DNA of 64,000 nucleotides, from contig CACFVO010000003.1 of the NCBI GenBank assembly GCA_902569785.1, forward strand, positions 1 to 64,000. The letters run 5' to 3'. This stretch comes from an uncultured Pelagibacteraceae bacterium (GTDB taxonomy: Bacteria; Pseudomonadota; Alphaproteobacteria; Pelagibacterales; Pelagibacteraceae). The notes beneath the pieces were generated by a model that did no database searches, had not been told where the DNA came from, and saw only the letters and a program-made list of their open reading frames with translations. The position numbers and the translations under genes are program-made. This document shows, piece by piece, positions 29,109 to 39,842 of this stretch (position 1 is the first letter of the stretch; each line of letters starts with the position of its first letter).

Positions 29109-29820
29109 ATTAATCCTAACAAGACACGGCCAAAGTGTATGGAATGCTGAAAATAGATTTACAGGATGGGTAGATATTGATTTATCGGAAAAAGGAATTT
29201 TAGAGGCTGAAAAATCTGGTCAATTAATTAAAAATCTTAATATTAACATAGATGTTTCCTACACATCCTTTTTAAAAAGAGCCATTAAAACGCTCACCAC
29301 TATACTTAAAGAAAATGGCCTAGAGCTTAAATTTAATACTTCTTGGGAATTAAATGAAAGACATTACGGATCTTTAACTGGTTTAAATAAAGAGGAAACT
29401 AAAAAGAAAATTGGTGAGGAGCAGTTTAAAAAATATAGAAGATCTTGGGATATACCACCACCACCAATGATTGAGAATGACAAAAACCAATCTTTATTTA
29501 GTCCTTTAAATGCAAGTATACCTGTGGGGATGATACCTTTTACAGAATCCTTAAAAGATACTTATAAACGAGTTATTCCTTATTATGAAAAAGAAATTCA
29601 AAAACATATTAAGGAAAGTAAAAACGTTTTAATATCAGCTCATGGAAATTCGCTAAGAGCACTATGCAAATATCTATTTAAAATTTCTGATCAAAAAATA
29701 AATGAATTAGAAATTCCAACAGGAAATCCTTTAATAATTGAGTTTGATAATAATCTTAAAATTCAAAAATATTATTATTTAGATGAAAGTAGAGTCAAAA
29801 CTATTATCTTTAATCAGTAA
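29101..29820 (+). CDS. gpmA: 2,3-bisphosphoglycerate-dependent phosphoglycerate mutase
   Basis: LILTRHGQSVWNAENRFTGWVDIDLSEKG, ELNERHYGSLTGLNKEET, SAHGNSLRALCKYL. Confidence 0.96.
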   Translation: MSKLILTRHGQSVWNAENRFTGWVDIDLSEKGILEAEKSGQLIKNLNINIDVSYTSFLKRAIKTLTTILKENGLELKFNTSWELNERHYGSLTGLNKEETKKKIGEEQFKKYRRSWDIPPPPMIENDKNQSLFSPLNASIPVGMIPFTESLKDTYKRVIPYYEKEIQKHIKESKNVLISAHGNSLRALCKYLFKISDQKINELEIPTGNPLIIEFDNNLKIQKYYYLDESRVKTIIFNQ

Positions 29821-30505
29821 TCTTTAAATTCAATATTTTATCGTAACTTTCTTTTGTGTTTAAGTGATAAAATTTTTGTTTACTTGCATTTCCAATTAAT
29901 GAATTTTCCTTAATTAAGAAGTCCCAGATTTTGTTCATAGAAAATTTTTTATCTTTTATAGAACTAAAAACACTTTGGTCTAAAATTTGAAGACCAGTAA
30001 AAATAAATTCATTACTACTGTCCCTGGTAATCATCCCATCATTGAGATTAAAATCTCCCTTAAAAGAAGTATCAAAACTTAAATTTTTATTAACTAGTAA
30101 CAAACAAGGTTTTTTCTTTTGAAAATATAAATCTTCCAAATCTTTCAATTCGTTATAATAAGCCTTGCTCCATAGAGTATCCGGATTAATTGCTATAAAA
30201 GGTTTTTTGAAAGATCTAGTAGCTTGATGGATGCCTCCCCCAGTATCAAGTAACATGTCTTTTTCATGAGAAATCGTAATTCTAATTTTATATTTTTTTT
30301 TATTAATAAAATCTTTTATTTGACCAGGTAGATGATGAACGTTAACAGCTATTTCTTCTACACCATGACTTATTAACAATTCTATAGCTCTTTCTAACAA
30401 ATTCTTATTGCCTATTTGGATTAATGGCTTTGGAATTTTAAAAGTAATGGGTTGCATTCTTTTTCCTAATCCAGCCGCTAGAATCATCCCATGTTTAATT
30501 TTCAT
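29810..30505 (-). CDS. murU: Nucleotidyltransferase (MurU-like, N-acetylmuramate salvage)
   Basis: GMILAAGLGKRMQPITFKIPKPLIQIG, NPDTLW; next to AmgK-like kinase. Confidence 0.85.
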   Translation of the reverse strand: MKIKHGMILAAGLGKRMQPITFKIPKPLIQIGNKNLLERAIELLISHGVEEIAVNVHHLPGQIKDFINKKKYKIRITISHEKDMLLDTGGGIHQATRSFKKPFIAINPDTLWSKAYYNELKDLEDLYFQKKKPCLLLVNKNLSFDTSFKGDFNLNDGMITRDSSNEFIFTGLQILDQSVFSSIKDKKFSMNKIWDFLIKENSLIGNASKQKFYHLNTKESYDKILNLKITD

Positions 30506-31461
30506 ATTTTTACCTTTTTTAATTTTTTTAATGGCAGATGTTTTTTAAATAGTATATTTAATTTATCAAAAATAGGATTTTTCATTCTTCTTTCAATAAG
30601 CAACCAAGTATGAGGTAAATATTTTAGATAATTTGATTTTCTGTCCCTTTTATAAAGACGTACAAAAATTCCAAGTATTTTTAAATTTCTTTGAACAGAT
30701 AAAATATCAAAATCATTTTTTAGTTTAGATTGATCTTTAGATTTAAATTTTGATTTTTGTAAATAGTATTTGAATAAATTATCTTGTAAATTTTTTGGTA
30801 TTTTTATCCTCACATCATCAATCAATGAAGCAACATCATACAAGGGATTTCCAATTATTGCATCTTGACTATCTATGAGACTTAATCTTTTTTTAGTCAT
30901 CATAATATTTGATGCATGAAAATCTCTATGGGTGAAACAATTGTTTTTTAAATAAAGTTTTTTATAAATATTATTTAGCTCCTTCTTTAATATCTTTTTA
31001 ATTTTTGCAAGCTTTAAATTTTTAAAATAATACTTGAGATACCAGTCAAAAAACAAATCTGACTCTTTGTGTAGATAGTTAAGAGAGTATTTAGTAAATT
31101 TGATTTTTTTTCCACTAAAAAAATATTGTTTTTTAAGTTTAATCTTTTGTAACTTGATAATTAATTCAATTAATTTTTTATAATCTTTAAGCTTATTTCT
31201 TTTATCTTTAATATAATCATAGAAAGATTTGTCACCTAAATCTGTAATTTCTATCATATTGTCTTTGTAATAATTTTTTATAAGTTTAGGCGATAAAATA
31301 TTATGGCTACTTAAAATTTTATTAACAACGGAATAGACAATTAAATTTTTGTACTGTTCTTTTTTTGCAAAGACTATGATTGAAGTTTTATTGTTCTTTT
31401 TTACTCTATAAAATTCTCTAAAAGACGCATCCCCAGAAATTTTTTTTAATTTATAATTCAT
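30502..31461 (-). CDS. amgK: Aminoglycoside-phosphotransferase-fold kinase (AmgK-like)
   Basis: GDASFREFYRV, CFTHRDFHASNIMM, LIDSQDAIIGNPLYDVASLIDD. Confidence 0.83.
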   Translation of the reverse strand: MNYKLKKISGDASFREFYRVKKNNKTSIIVFAKKEQYKNLIVYSVVNKILSSHNILSPKLIKNYYKDNMIEITDLGDKSFYDYIKDKRNKLKDYKKLIELIIKLQKIKLKKQYFFSGKKIKFTKYSLNYLHKESDLFFDWYLKYYFKNLKLAKIKKILKKELNNIYKKLYLKNNCFTHRDFHASNIMMTKKRLSLIDSQDAIIGNPLYDVASLIDDVRIKIPKNLQDNLFKYYLQKSKFKSKDQSKLKNDFDILSVQRNLKILGIFVRLYKRDRKSNYLKYLPHTWLLIERRMKNPIFDKLNILFKKHLPLKKLKKVKI

Positions 31462-31906
31462 TTTTATTAATTTTTTTCCATTTTCCTTGTCCTATAAGGC
31501 TTAATTCTCTTTCGTTTTCTTTATTAGAATATTTTAAATGTAACTCTAATCTATTTACTAAATTTATATTAACTAATTCTGGCCATTCAATTATTTTTAT
31601 AGATTCTAGATCTTCTTGAAAAATACCAAGATGATCTAATTCTTTGGTACTTTTAATTCTATAAAGATCATAGTGCTTCACTTTTAAATTTTTAATATCG
31701 TATTCATATAATAAGTTAAATGTAGGGCTTAAAACTTCTGTTTCTTTAACCCCTTCTCTTTTTTGTAAATAATTAATAAAATTTCTTGTAAAAGTTGTTT
31801 TTCCTACGCCAATTTCACCAATTAAAAGAATACAGTCTCTCTCAGAGACTTTGTCTGCAATTTTATGTGAGATTAATCTAAGGTGATCTAAAGATTTAAT
31901 AATCAT
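31451..31906 (-). CDS. tsaE: tRNA threonylcarbamoyladenosine biosynthesis ATPase TsaE
   Basis: LIGEIGVGKTTFTRNFI Walker A, SPTFNLLYEYD, HYDLYRI, IIEWPE. Confidence 0.93.
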   Translation of the reverse strand: MIIKSLDHLRLISHKIADKVSERDCILLIGEIGVGKTTFTRNFINYLQKREGVKETEVLSPTFNLLYEYDIKNLKVKHYDLYRIKSTKELDHLGIFQEDLESIKIIEWPELVNINLVNRLELHLKYSNKENERELSLIGQGKWKKINKNEL

Positions 31907-31916
31907 TAGCTACTAT

Positions 31917-33206
31917 CTAGTAGCGATAAGTATCTGGTTTAAATGGCCCTGATGGTTTAACGCTAATATAGTCTGCTTGTTCTTTTGACATTTTAGTCAA
32001 TTTTGCACCAACTTTCTCTAAATGTAACGTAGCTACTTTTTCATCTAAATGTTTTGGTAAAACATAAACTTTCTTTTCATACTTGTCTGAATTATTCCAC
32101 AATTCAATTTGTGCGATCACCTGATTAGTAAAAGAGGCACTCATTACAAAACTTGGATGTCCTGTTGCACAACCTAAGTTTACTAATCTTCCTTCGGCTA
32201 ATAAAATAATTCTTTTTTTGCTTGGCAATTCAATTTCGTGAACTTGAGGTTTTATTTCATCCCATTTATAATTTTTTAAAGCTTCAACTTGAATTTCATT
32301 ATCAAAGTGACCAATATTACACAATATTGCTCTATCTTTCATATCTCTCATATGATCTGCTGTTACAATATCTTTGTTTCCTGTAGCAGTTACTACGATA
32401 TCTGCATCTTTAATAGCTTCATCCATTAATACAACTTCATATCCTTCCATCGCTGCTTGTAGAGCACAAATTGGATCCGTTTCGGTTACCATAACTCTAG
32501 CGCCTGCTTGTCTCAGTGATGCTGCGCTTCCTTTTCCAACGTCGCCATATCCTGCAACAATAGCTACTTTCCCTGACATCATAACATCTGTCGCTCTCTT
32601 TATTCCATCTACTAAACTTTCTCTGCAACCATATAAATTATCGAATTTCGATTTTGTAACTGAGTCATTTACGTTAATTGCGGGTATTAAAAGTTCTTTT
32701 TTTGCTTCCATTTTCTTTAACGCCAAAACACCTGTAGTTGTTTCTTCTGAAACTCCCTTGATACTTTTAAGCAAATCTTTGTAATCTTTATGCATTAAAG
32801 CCGTAAGATCTCCACCATCATCTAGAATCATATTTGGCTTCCAATCTTTCTTTCCTTCTATAGTTTGTTTAACACACCACCAGTATTCTTTCTCTGTTTC
32901 GCCTTTCCAAGCAAATACGGGTATACCAGCTTTAGCAATCGCTGCTGCTGCATGATCTTGTGTAGAAAAGATATTACAAGAAGACCATCTAACTTCAGCT
33001 CCTAACTCTACTAACGTTTCAATTAAAACAGCTGTCTGGATTGTCATGTGTAGACATCCGAGTATATGAGCTCCCTTTAAAGGTTTTTTACTTTTGTATT
33101 CTTTTCTTAACGCCATTAATCCAGGCATTTCTGTTTCTGCTAGAGAAATTTCTTTTCTGCCAAATTCAGCTAGATTAATATCTTTTACTTTAAAATCTTG
33201 AGACAT
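31917..33206 (-). CDS. ahcY: Adenosylhomocysteinase
   Basis: [60 protein letters not shown]-terminus. Confidence 0.98.
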   Translation of the reverse strand: MSQDFKVKDINLAEFGRKEISLAETEMPGLMALRKEYKSKKPLKGAHILGCLHMTIQTAVLIETLVELGAEVRWSSCNIFSTQDHAAAAIAKAGIPVFAWKGETEKEYWWCVKQTIEGKKDWKPNMILDDGGDLTALMHKDYKDLLKSIKGVSEETTTGVLALKKMEAKKELLIPAINVNDSVTKSKFDNLYGCRESLVDGIKRATDVMMSGKVAIVAGYGDVGKGSAASLRQAGARVMVTETDPICALQAAMEGYEVVLMDEAIKDADIVVTATGNKDIVTADHMRDMKDRAILCNIGHFDNEIQVEALKNYKWDEIKPQVHEIELPSKKRIILLAEGRLVNLGCATGHPSFVMSASFTNQVIAQIELWNNSDKYEKKVYVLPKHLDEKVATLHLEKVGAKLTKMSKEQADYISVKPSGPFKPDTYRY

Positions 33207-33254
33207 ATTTTAGAGTTATTTAACAACATAAATGAACGTTATCAAGAAAGATTG

Positions 33255-34778
33255 CTAAGAAAATTTTGGTAGCAATACTTCAACCTGCGCGCCTCCTTTA
33301 TTCAGTCTATTTGAAGCAGATATTGTTCCTTCATGCAATTCAACAATATTCTTGACGATGTTAAGTCCTAAACCTGAGTGTTTTCCAAAGCTTTTAGGTC
33401 TATTGCTATAAAATCTTTTAAATATTTTTTGGGGAGAAGTTTCAGAAAAGCCTGGTCCTTCGTCTTTGATTAATATCACTAAATTATTTGAAGTTTCTTC
33501 AACTTCAATTTCTATCTTCTTATTATCATCGCTAAATGAAATAGAATTGTCTAATAAATTAGCTATTACTTGTTCTAATCTGTTTTCAATACCTAAAATA
33601 TAATGACCATTTTTAGAAACTATTTTCTTTTTAACATTTATTTGAATTTTTTTATTTTGATTTTTTAAATCTTGTCTAAAATCATCTGCAACATTCGTAA
33701 TAATATCAATCAAATTTACTTTGCTCATTTGTTCTCTAGACCATGAAGCTTCATCTTTTAACATTTGAGAATAATCAGTTATTAACCTTTCAATTCTTTC
33801 TACATCATGATTAATAATTGTTAATAATTTTTCACTTTCCATTTTTTGTGTAGTTTTATCTAATAATTCCGAAGCACTTTTCAATGAAGCCAATGGATTC
33901 CTAATTTCGTGTGCAAGATCATTAGAAAATGTTTCTGCTCTAGCAGTTCTTTTTTGAAGTTCCTTTGTCATCTCATCAATAGATTTTGTCAGCTTTCCAA
34001 TTTCATCTTCTCTAACAAAAAAGTTTTTTATATCGATATTTTTGTTAGATTTTTTTTTAATTGCTTCGCTAAATCTGACTAACAAACCAATTGGCTTTAA
34101 AATATATTTGTTTAAAAAAAGAGAAAAAATTAAAATTACCAATGCTACAGCTAACACTGTTCTAATTATAAAAGCTTTCCTCTCTTTAACTGCATTTAGG
34201 ATATCATTAGCTTCTTCCGAAACAACTATATAACCCACATCTTGTTCTTTAAGTTTAATTCTGCTCAAAGTACTAACAAAAAAATTATTTTGAATATTTT
34301 CTGAAATTGTTATTGGCTCATTTTGATATTTATTTAACAGCGTTTCTTTAATTAAATTTGTATTTTGTTCTTTAATTAATTGTTTTGCATTACTTTTTTC
34401 TTTAATTTTTCCATCAATAGTTTCTTCTATAATTACTTCTGATCTTGTAAAAACATTCTGATCTAAATCTAAAATATTAGTATCTCCAATGAGGTCACCA
34501 TTCATACTATAAAACTGTACTCTATCTAAACTCTGAAATAAAAACCGTGTCGACAATAAAAAAGTTTTAATGTCTTTTGCGTTAAAATTAATCTTTAGTC
34601 TTTGCAGATGATCGACGGTATTGTTGATTATAATATAATGATCGGCTGCTCTTTTTTTAACCAGATTAGGCTGGATGGCTTTTAGGTAAACTATGGTGAG
34701 AAGCCCTAATATAGAAAAAACACCTAGATTAAATAATAGAAATTTTTTTAGTATAGATGCTGATTTTTTTTGTCTCAT
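33255..34778 (-). CDS. chvG: Sensor histidine kinase, ChvG/EnvZ-like
   Basis: FSNDLAHEIRNPLASLKSASELL H-box, HAMP region, HSGLGLNIVKNIVELHEG; adjacent OmpR-type regulator. Confidence 0.83.
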   Translation of the reverse strand: MRQKKSASILKKFLLFNLGVFSILGLLTIVYLKAIQPNLVKKRAADHYIIINNTVDHLQRLKINFNAKDIKTFLLSTRFLFQSLDRVQFYSMNGDLIGDTNILDLDQNVFTRSEVIIEETIDGKIKEKSNAKQLIKEQNTNLIKETLLNKYQNEPITISENIQNNFFVSTLSRIKLKEQDVGYIVVSEEANDILNAVKERKAFIIRTVLAVALVILIFSLFLNKYILKPIGLLVRFSEAIKKKSNKNIDIKNFFVREDEIGKLTKSIDEMTKELQKRTARAETFSNDLAHEIRNPLASLKSASELLDKTTQKMESEKLLTIINHDVERIERLITDYSQMLKDEASWSREQMSKVNLIDIITNVADDFRQDLKNQNKKIQINVKKKIVSKNGHYILGIENRLEQVIANLLDNSISFSDDNKKIEIEVEETSNNLVILIKDEGPGFSETSPQKIFKRFYSNRPKSFGKHSGLGLNIVKNIVELHEGTISASNRLNKGGAQVEVLLPKFS

Positions 34779-35476
34779 TAACTAACATTCCATCTATACC
34801 CACTTCCATATCTAGTTTCAATTGCAGAAAACTTTTCATCTACTTTTTTAAACTTTTTTCTTATTCTTTTAACATGACTATCAATAGTTCTATCCTCGAT
34901 CTCCGTATTTTCCTTATACGCGATATCCATTAAATGAGCTCTCTCTTTTATCACACCAGGCCTCTTTGCTAATTCTTTAACAATTAGAAATTCAGTTGTT
35001 GTGAGTTTATCAGGTAAAGATTTTCCACCCCATTCGCACTCTAATTGTGAGGGATCTAATTTTAATTTTCCATGACTTATAATATTTTTAGTATCATCAA
35101 CTACGTTGTTTTTCTTTCTTAATTGAACTCTTATTCTTTCAATTAAAACTTTAGTTGAAAAACCACCAGATTTTTTTACAAAATCATCAGCGCCTAATTT
35201 TAAACCCAGTAATTCATCGACTTCCTCATCTTTTGAAGTCAAAAAAATGATAGGGATTGACATTTTTTTCCTTAATTTTTTTAATAATTCTTCTCCATCC
35301 ATTCTTGGCATTTTGATATCTAAAACTGCCAAATCAGGAGGATTTCTAGTTAATCCTATTAATGCCGACTCTCCGTCTATATAAGTTTGAACTTTAAAGC
35401 CTTCCCTCTCAAGAGCAATGCTTATTCCCGTTAAAATATTTCTATCGTCGTCTACTAATGCAATTGTTTGTGCCAT
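34778..35476 (-). CDS. chvI: Response regulator, ChvI/OmpR family
   Basis: [38 protein letters not shown], winged-helix [18 protein letters not shown]...YGSGYRW. Confidence 0.87.
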   Translation of the reverse strand: MAQTIALVDDDRNILTGISIALEREGFKVQTYIDGESALIGLTRNPPDLAVLDIKMPRMDGEELLKKLRKKMSIPIIFLTSKDEEVDELLGLKLGADDFVKKSGGFSTKVLIERIRVQLRKKNNVVDDTKNIISHGKLKLDPSQLECEWGGKSLPDKLTTTEFLIVKELAKRPGVIKERAHLMDIAYKENTEIEDRTIDSHVKRIRKKFKKVDEKFSAIETRYGSGYRWNVS

Positions 35477-35515
35477 ATAATCATTCTCAAGATATTGATG
35501 TCAAAATTTAGGCGT

Positions 35516-38284
35516 CTAATGAGCTTCACCCCAGTTATTACCTGAATTAATACTTACCTCCAAAGGAATTGAAAACATATGATGTTCTGAGCTAGAAATT
35601 GAAGTCATGGCATCTTTTATGATTTTCTTAATTTCTTTTTCATCTTTTTGCAAACATTCAAATATTAATTCGTCATGTATTTGAAGAAGCATTTTAGCTT
35701 TATTTTTTTTATCTTCTAAAATTTTATCTATTTTTATCATGGCAAGTCTTATAATATCCGCTGCAGAACCTTGGATAGGAGCATTTATTGCCGCTCTTTC
35801 TTGAAAAGATCTTACACTAAAATTTTTATCATTAATGCCTCGAAGATGAATTCTCCTACCAAATATATTTGTAACATAGCCTTGCTTCCTACAAGTTTTA
35901 ATCGTTGAGTTCATATATTCTTTGATCTCAGGAAATTTTTTAAAGTAAGAATTTATAAAATCTAGCGCCTCCTGATTGGATACAGCTATTTGTTTAGCTA
36001 AACCATATTGTGTTATTCCATAAATAATTCCAAAATTTATTGCTTTTGCTTTTCTTCTAAAATCATCAGTGACTTTGTTTGTTGATAACCCAAAAACTTG
36101 ACTAGCAGTTAAAACATGAATGTCTTGATTATTTTTAAAAGCTTTTTTTAACTCCTTTACATCTGCCATGTCAGCAAGAATCCTCATTTCTATTTGATCG
36201 TAATCAGCTGAGATAAGAATATTATTTTTTTCAGCAATAAATGCTTTCCTAATTTCTTTTCCATCTAAAGTTTTGATTGGAATATTTTGTAAATTAGGAT
36301 CGCTAGATGCAAGTCGGCCTGTATTAGTCGCAGCTAAAAGAAATGAAGTGTGAACTCTTTTTGTTTTATTGTTAATGTGAGCTTGCAAAGCATCGGTATA
36401 AGTGCTTTTTAATTTTGATACTTGTCTCCATTCTAAAACTAGATTAGGAAATTTATGCCCTGTTAATGCTAAATCTTCTAAAATTTTAGCACTTGTTGCT
36501 AGACTACCTTTTTTAGTTTTTTTTAATTTTGCAATTTTCAATTCATTATAAATTATTTCTCCAAGTTGTTTTGGTGAACCAATGTTGAACTCTTTACCAG
36601 AAACTTTATAAATTTCTTTTTCTATTTTTCTTAATCTTTCCTCAAATTTTTTTGACAATTGTTTTAAATAGATATCATCAACTTTAACTCCATTTATCTC
36701 TAATTTTGCAAGCAACTTAATCATTGGCTTTTCAAAGACTTCATAAATTTTTTTTAATTTTTCATTATTAACTCTATCTATTAAAAGATTATGAAGTCTT
36801 AATGTTACATCTGCATCCTCAGCGGCATACTTGGTAGCCTCTTCTAAGTTTACGTCTGAAAAGTTTAATTGCTTTTTTCCTGTGCCAACAACATCTTTAT
36901 AAGAAATGGTTTTGTGACCTAGATGAATCTCTGAAAGCACATCCATATTGTGCCTATTATTACCCGCATCCAAAACATAAGATAACAACATAGTATCCTC
37001 CATGGGATCAACTTGGATTCCATTATTTTTTAGAACTATAAAATCGTACTTAATATTTTGGCCAACTTTTTTAATACTTGGGTCTTCAAGTAAAGGTTTA
37101 ATTTTTTTTAAAACTAACTTTTTGTCTAGACTTGTAATATTTTTATGCCCTAGCGGGATATAATACGCTTCATTAGGAGCATAACTAAAAGAGACTCCAA
37201 TTAGTTCTGCTTCTAAAGGGTTTAAAGATGATGTTTCTGTGTCTATAGAAATCAAAGATTTTTTATTTAAAGTATCTAATAATTTGTCTAAATCTTTTTC
37301 CTTAAGTATGCTTTTGTAAAGCTTGGAGTCTATTTTAGAGGCTTTAGTTGTTTTAATATTAGAACTAGTATCACTTATATTATCTTCACCATAAAAACTT
37401 ATAGCTTGACTTAATAATCTATTAAACTCCATTTCTCTTAAAAAATTATAAAGATTATCTTTTTTTACATCTTTAATTATAAAGCTACTTGGATCATCTT
37501 CAACGGGCACATCTTTTTTTAATGTGACTAATTTTCGGCTTAGCAACGCTTTATCTTTATTGTCAAGCAATGTTTGCCGTCTTTTATTTTGGGGAATTTC
37601 AGAAGCTTTTTTTAATAAGTTTTCTAAATTATTATATTTATTAATTAATTCAGCAGCGGTTTTAATGCCTATACCTGGCACACCAGGAATATTATCTGAT
37701 GAGTCGCCTGCTAATGATTGTACATCTATAACTTGATTAGGTTTTACTCCAAATTTTTCCAAAACTTCTTTTTCACCAATAACTTTGCTTTTCATTGGAT
37801 CGTATAATCTAATTTTATTTGATACTAGTTGCATTAAGTCTTTATCAGATGAAATCACTGTAACTTTTGCTCCAGCTTCAGTAATTTTTTTTGCATAAGT
37901 AGCTATAAGGTCATCTGCTTCGTAATTCAAAAGTTCTATTGATGGTAAATTAAATGCTTTTACTGATTTTCTTATATATTCAAATTGGGGAATTAAATCA
38001 TCTGGTGCTTCAGTTCTATTAGATTTGTATTCACTGTAAATATCATTTCTAAAATTCTTTCTAGCTGAGTCAAAAATAACTGCAAAATGAGTTGGTTTAT
38101 TAATAGAGTCATCTGATCTCGAATCTTCCAATAGTTTAAAAAGCATAGAACAAAAACCACTTACAGCTCCTGTAGGAAGTCCATCACTTTTTCGAGATAA
38201 CGGAGGTAAAGCATAATAAGCTCGAAAAATATAACCAGATCCATCTATAAGATAATAATGATCTGTTTTTTTTATTGAACTCAT
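35516..38284 (-). CDS. polA: DNA polymerase I, with 5'-nuclease, DEDD exonuclease and polymerase domains
   Basis: VQSLAGDSSDNIPGVPGIGIKTA, SIDTETSSLNPLEAELIGVSFS, SADYDQIEMRILA, RRKAKAINFGIIYG, QIHDELIFE. Confidence 0.98.
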   Translation of the reverse strand: MSSIKKTDHYYLIDGSGYIFRAYYALPPLSRKSDGLPTGAVSGFCSMLFKLLEDSRSDDSINKPTHFAVIFDSARKNFRNDIYSEYKSNRTEAPDDLIPQFEYIRKSVKAFNLPSIELLNYEADDLIATYAKKITEAGAKVTVISSDKDLMQLVSNKIRLYDPMKSKVIGEKEVLEKFGVKPNQVIDVQSLAGDSSDNIPGVPGIGIKTAAELINKYNNLENLLKKASEIPQNKRRQTLLDNKDKALLSRKLVTLKKDVPVEDDPSSFIIKDVKKDNLYNFLREMEFNRLLSQAISFYGEDNISDTSSNIKTTKASKIDSKLYKSILKEKDLDKLLDTLNKKSLISIDTETSSLNPLEAELIGVSFSYAPNEAYYIPLGHKNITSLDKKLVLKKIKPLLEDPSIKKVGQNIKYDFIVLKNNGIQVDPMEDTMLLSYVLDAGNNRHNMDVLSEIHLGHKTISYKDVVGTGKKQLNFSDVNLEEATKYAAEDADVTLRLHNLLIDRVNNEKLKKIYEVFEKPMIKLLAKLEINGVKVDDIYLKQLSKKFEERLRKIEKEIYKVSGKEFNIGSPKQLGEIIYNELKIAKLKKTKKGSLATSAKILEDLALTGHKFPNLVLEWRQVSKLKSTYTDALQAHINNKTKRVHTSFLLAATNTGRLASSDPNLQNIPIKTLDGKEIRKAFIAEKNNILISADYDQIEMRILADMADVKELKKAFKNNQDIHVLTASQVFGLSTNKVTDDFRRKAKAINFGIIYGITQYGLAKQIAVSNQEALDFINSYFKKFPEIKEYMNSTIKTCRKQGYVTNIFGRRIHLRGINDKNFSVRSFQERAAINAPIQGSAADIIRLAMIKIDKILEDKKNKAKMLLQIHDELIFECLQKDEKEIKKIIKDAMTSISSSEHHMFSIPLEVSINSGNNWGEAH

Positions 38285-38327
38285 ATATATATATTACATT
38301 AATTTTTAACCTATATTTAATCAAACT

Positions 38328-39257
38328 ATGGATAAATATGCTTTAACTGTTGAAAATCTTACAAAGATTTACTCGGATTCCAAAAACAAAAAAGAAAATA
38401 AAGCTCTTAATGATTTAAATTTTCAAGTGAAACAAGGGGAAATATTTGGTTTGCTTGGGCCTAATGGAGCTGGCAAAACTACTTTTTTAAGTATTCTAGG
38501 AGGGACCGTTTCAAAAACAAATGGTAGCGTTAATGTTTGGGGTTTTGATATTGATAAAAATCCTAGGCAAGTAAAAGCTTCTATAGGCATTGTGCCTCAA
38601 GAAGTTAATCTAGATGCTTTCTTTAGCCCGAGAAAATTACTGGAATTGCAAGCAGGTTTATACGGTATTACTAAAAAAGATAGAATTACAGATTTAATTT
38701 TGAAAATGGTGGCGTTGGAAAATAAAGCCAACGCTTATTCTAGAAGTTTGTCTGGTGGTATGAAAAGGAGATTGCTTATTGCAAAAGCAATGGTTCATCA
38801 ACCTCCTATACTAATTTTAGATGAGCCAACTGCTGGAGTTGATGTTGAGCTAAGGAAAAATCTTTGGAACAATGTAAAAGAACTTAATAAAGAAGGTGTT
38901 ACAATTATTCTTACAACACATTATTTATTTGAAGCTCAAGAAATGTGTGACCGAATAGCAATTATAGATAAAGGTAATTTAGTTGCTCTTGATACAACTC
39001 AAAGGCTTTTAGATAGAATTCAAACAAAAAGAATAAATCTTAAAGTCAAAAATATTGATAAAAATAAAGTTTTAAAAATGGATGGGATTCATTTTAAGAT
39101 CGATTCAAATGAGTCAATTTCAATTACCTACGAGAAAAATTCACTTAATTTTGAAGAAATTATTAATTATCTTAGTCAAAACAACATAAAAATACTAGAT
39201 ATTGTTACAGAAGACGGGAATTTAGAGGATGTATTTATACAACTAACAAATAGGTAG
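38328..39257 (+). CDS. ABC-2 type transporter ATP-binding protein
   Basis: LLGPNGAGKTTFLSILGG, SLSGGMKRRLLIAKAMVHQPPILILDEPTAGVD. Confidence 0.93.
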   Translation: MDKYALTVENLTKIYSDSKNKKENKALNDLNFQVKQGEIFGLLGPNGAGKTTFLSILGGTVSKTNGSVNVWGFDIDKNPRQVKASIGIVPQEVNLDAFFSPRKLLELQAGLYGITKKDRITDLILKMVALENKANAYSRSLSGGMKRRLLIAKAMVHQPPILILDEPTAGVDVELRKNLWNNVKELNKEGVTIILTTHYLFEAQEMCDRIAIIDKGNLVALDTTQRLLDRIQTKRINLKVKNIDKNKVLKMDGIHFKIDSNESISITYEKNSLNFEEIINYLSQNNIKILDIVTEDGNLEDVFIQLTNR

Positions 39258-39289
39258 ATTTAATTTAAAAAAAAGATAAATATACATAT

Positions 39290-39841
39290 ATGGAAATTGT
39301 TAAAAATTTTTCACAGTCAAAATTAGTAAAAAATTTGTTTGTAATTTTAATCGGATCTATTCTTCTCGCTATTTCATCAAAAATAAAAATTCCTTTTTAC
39401 CCTGTGCCTATGACAATGCAAACTTTAGTTGTCCTAATTATTGGTATTGGTTTTGGATGGAAACTTGGTATAGCAACTATAATGCTATATCTATTTGAAG
39501 GAATAATAGGTTTACCAGTTTTTTCAGGAACTCCAGAAAAAGGGGTTGGTTTAATTTATTTTACTGGACCAACTATGGGTTATTTGATTGGTTTTCTAGT
39601 TGCTGTATTTTTTGCTGGAAAATTTAACTATGATAATAATTTATTTAAGAACTTCCTTAAATTGACTTTTGCAACGAGCTTTATTTATATCTTGGGAATG
39701 CTATGGCTAGGAGGATTAATAGGCTGGGACAAGCCAATATTTAAATTAGGTGCTCAACCATTTTTATTAGCAGAATTATTTAAGATTCTCTTAGCAACCT
39801 TTGCTATAAACCAAATAAAAAAGATTAAAAAAAAATTTTAA
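39290..39841 (+). CDS. bioY: Biotin transporter BioY
   Basis: IPFYPVPMTMQTLVVLIIG, LYLFEGIIGLPVFSG, GPTMGYLIGFLVAVFFAG. Confidence 0.92.
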   Translation: MEIVKNFSQSKLVKNLFVILIGSILLAISSKIKIPFYPVPMTMQTLVVLIIGIGFGWKLGIATIMLYLFEGIIGLPVFSGTPEKGVGLIYFTGPTMGYLIGFLVAVFFAGKFNYDNNLFKNFLKLTFATSFIYILGMLWLGGLIGWDKPIFKLGAQPFLLAELFKILLATFAINQIKKIKKKF

Positions 39842-39842
39842 G

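Noticed and set aside
29810-31906. AmgK/MurU/TsaE cluster as a novel kinase system
   Set aside because: Known peptidoglycan-salvage pair and tRNA-modification ATPase in a conserved alphaproteobacterial neighbourhood.
32374-32784. 136-aa plus-strand ORF inside ahcY
   Set aside because: Antisense to a strongly conserved enzyme gene; low-complexity Ser/Thr/Ala composition typical of shadow ORFs.
33207-33254. Possible SAH riboswitch upstream of ahcY
   Set aside because: Spacer is only 48 bp, A/T-rich, with no stable hairpins; too short for an SAH aptamer.
38284-38294. ATATATATATA dinucleotide repeat upstream of polA
   Set aside because: Short and expected by chance in AT-rich spacer DNA.
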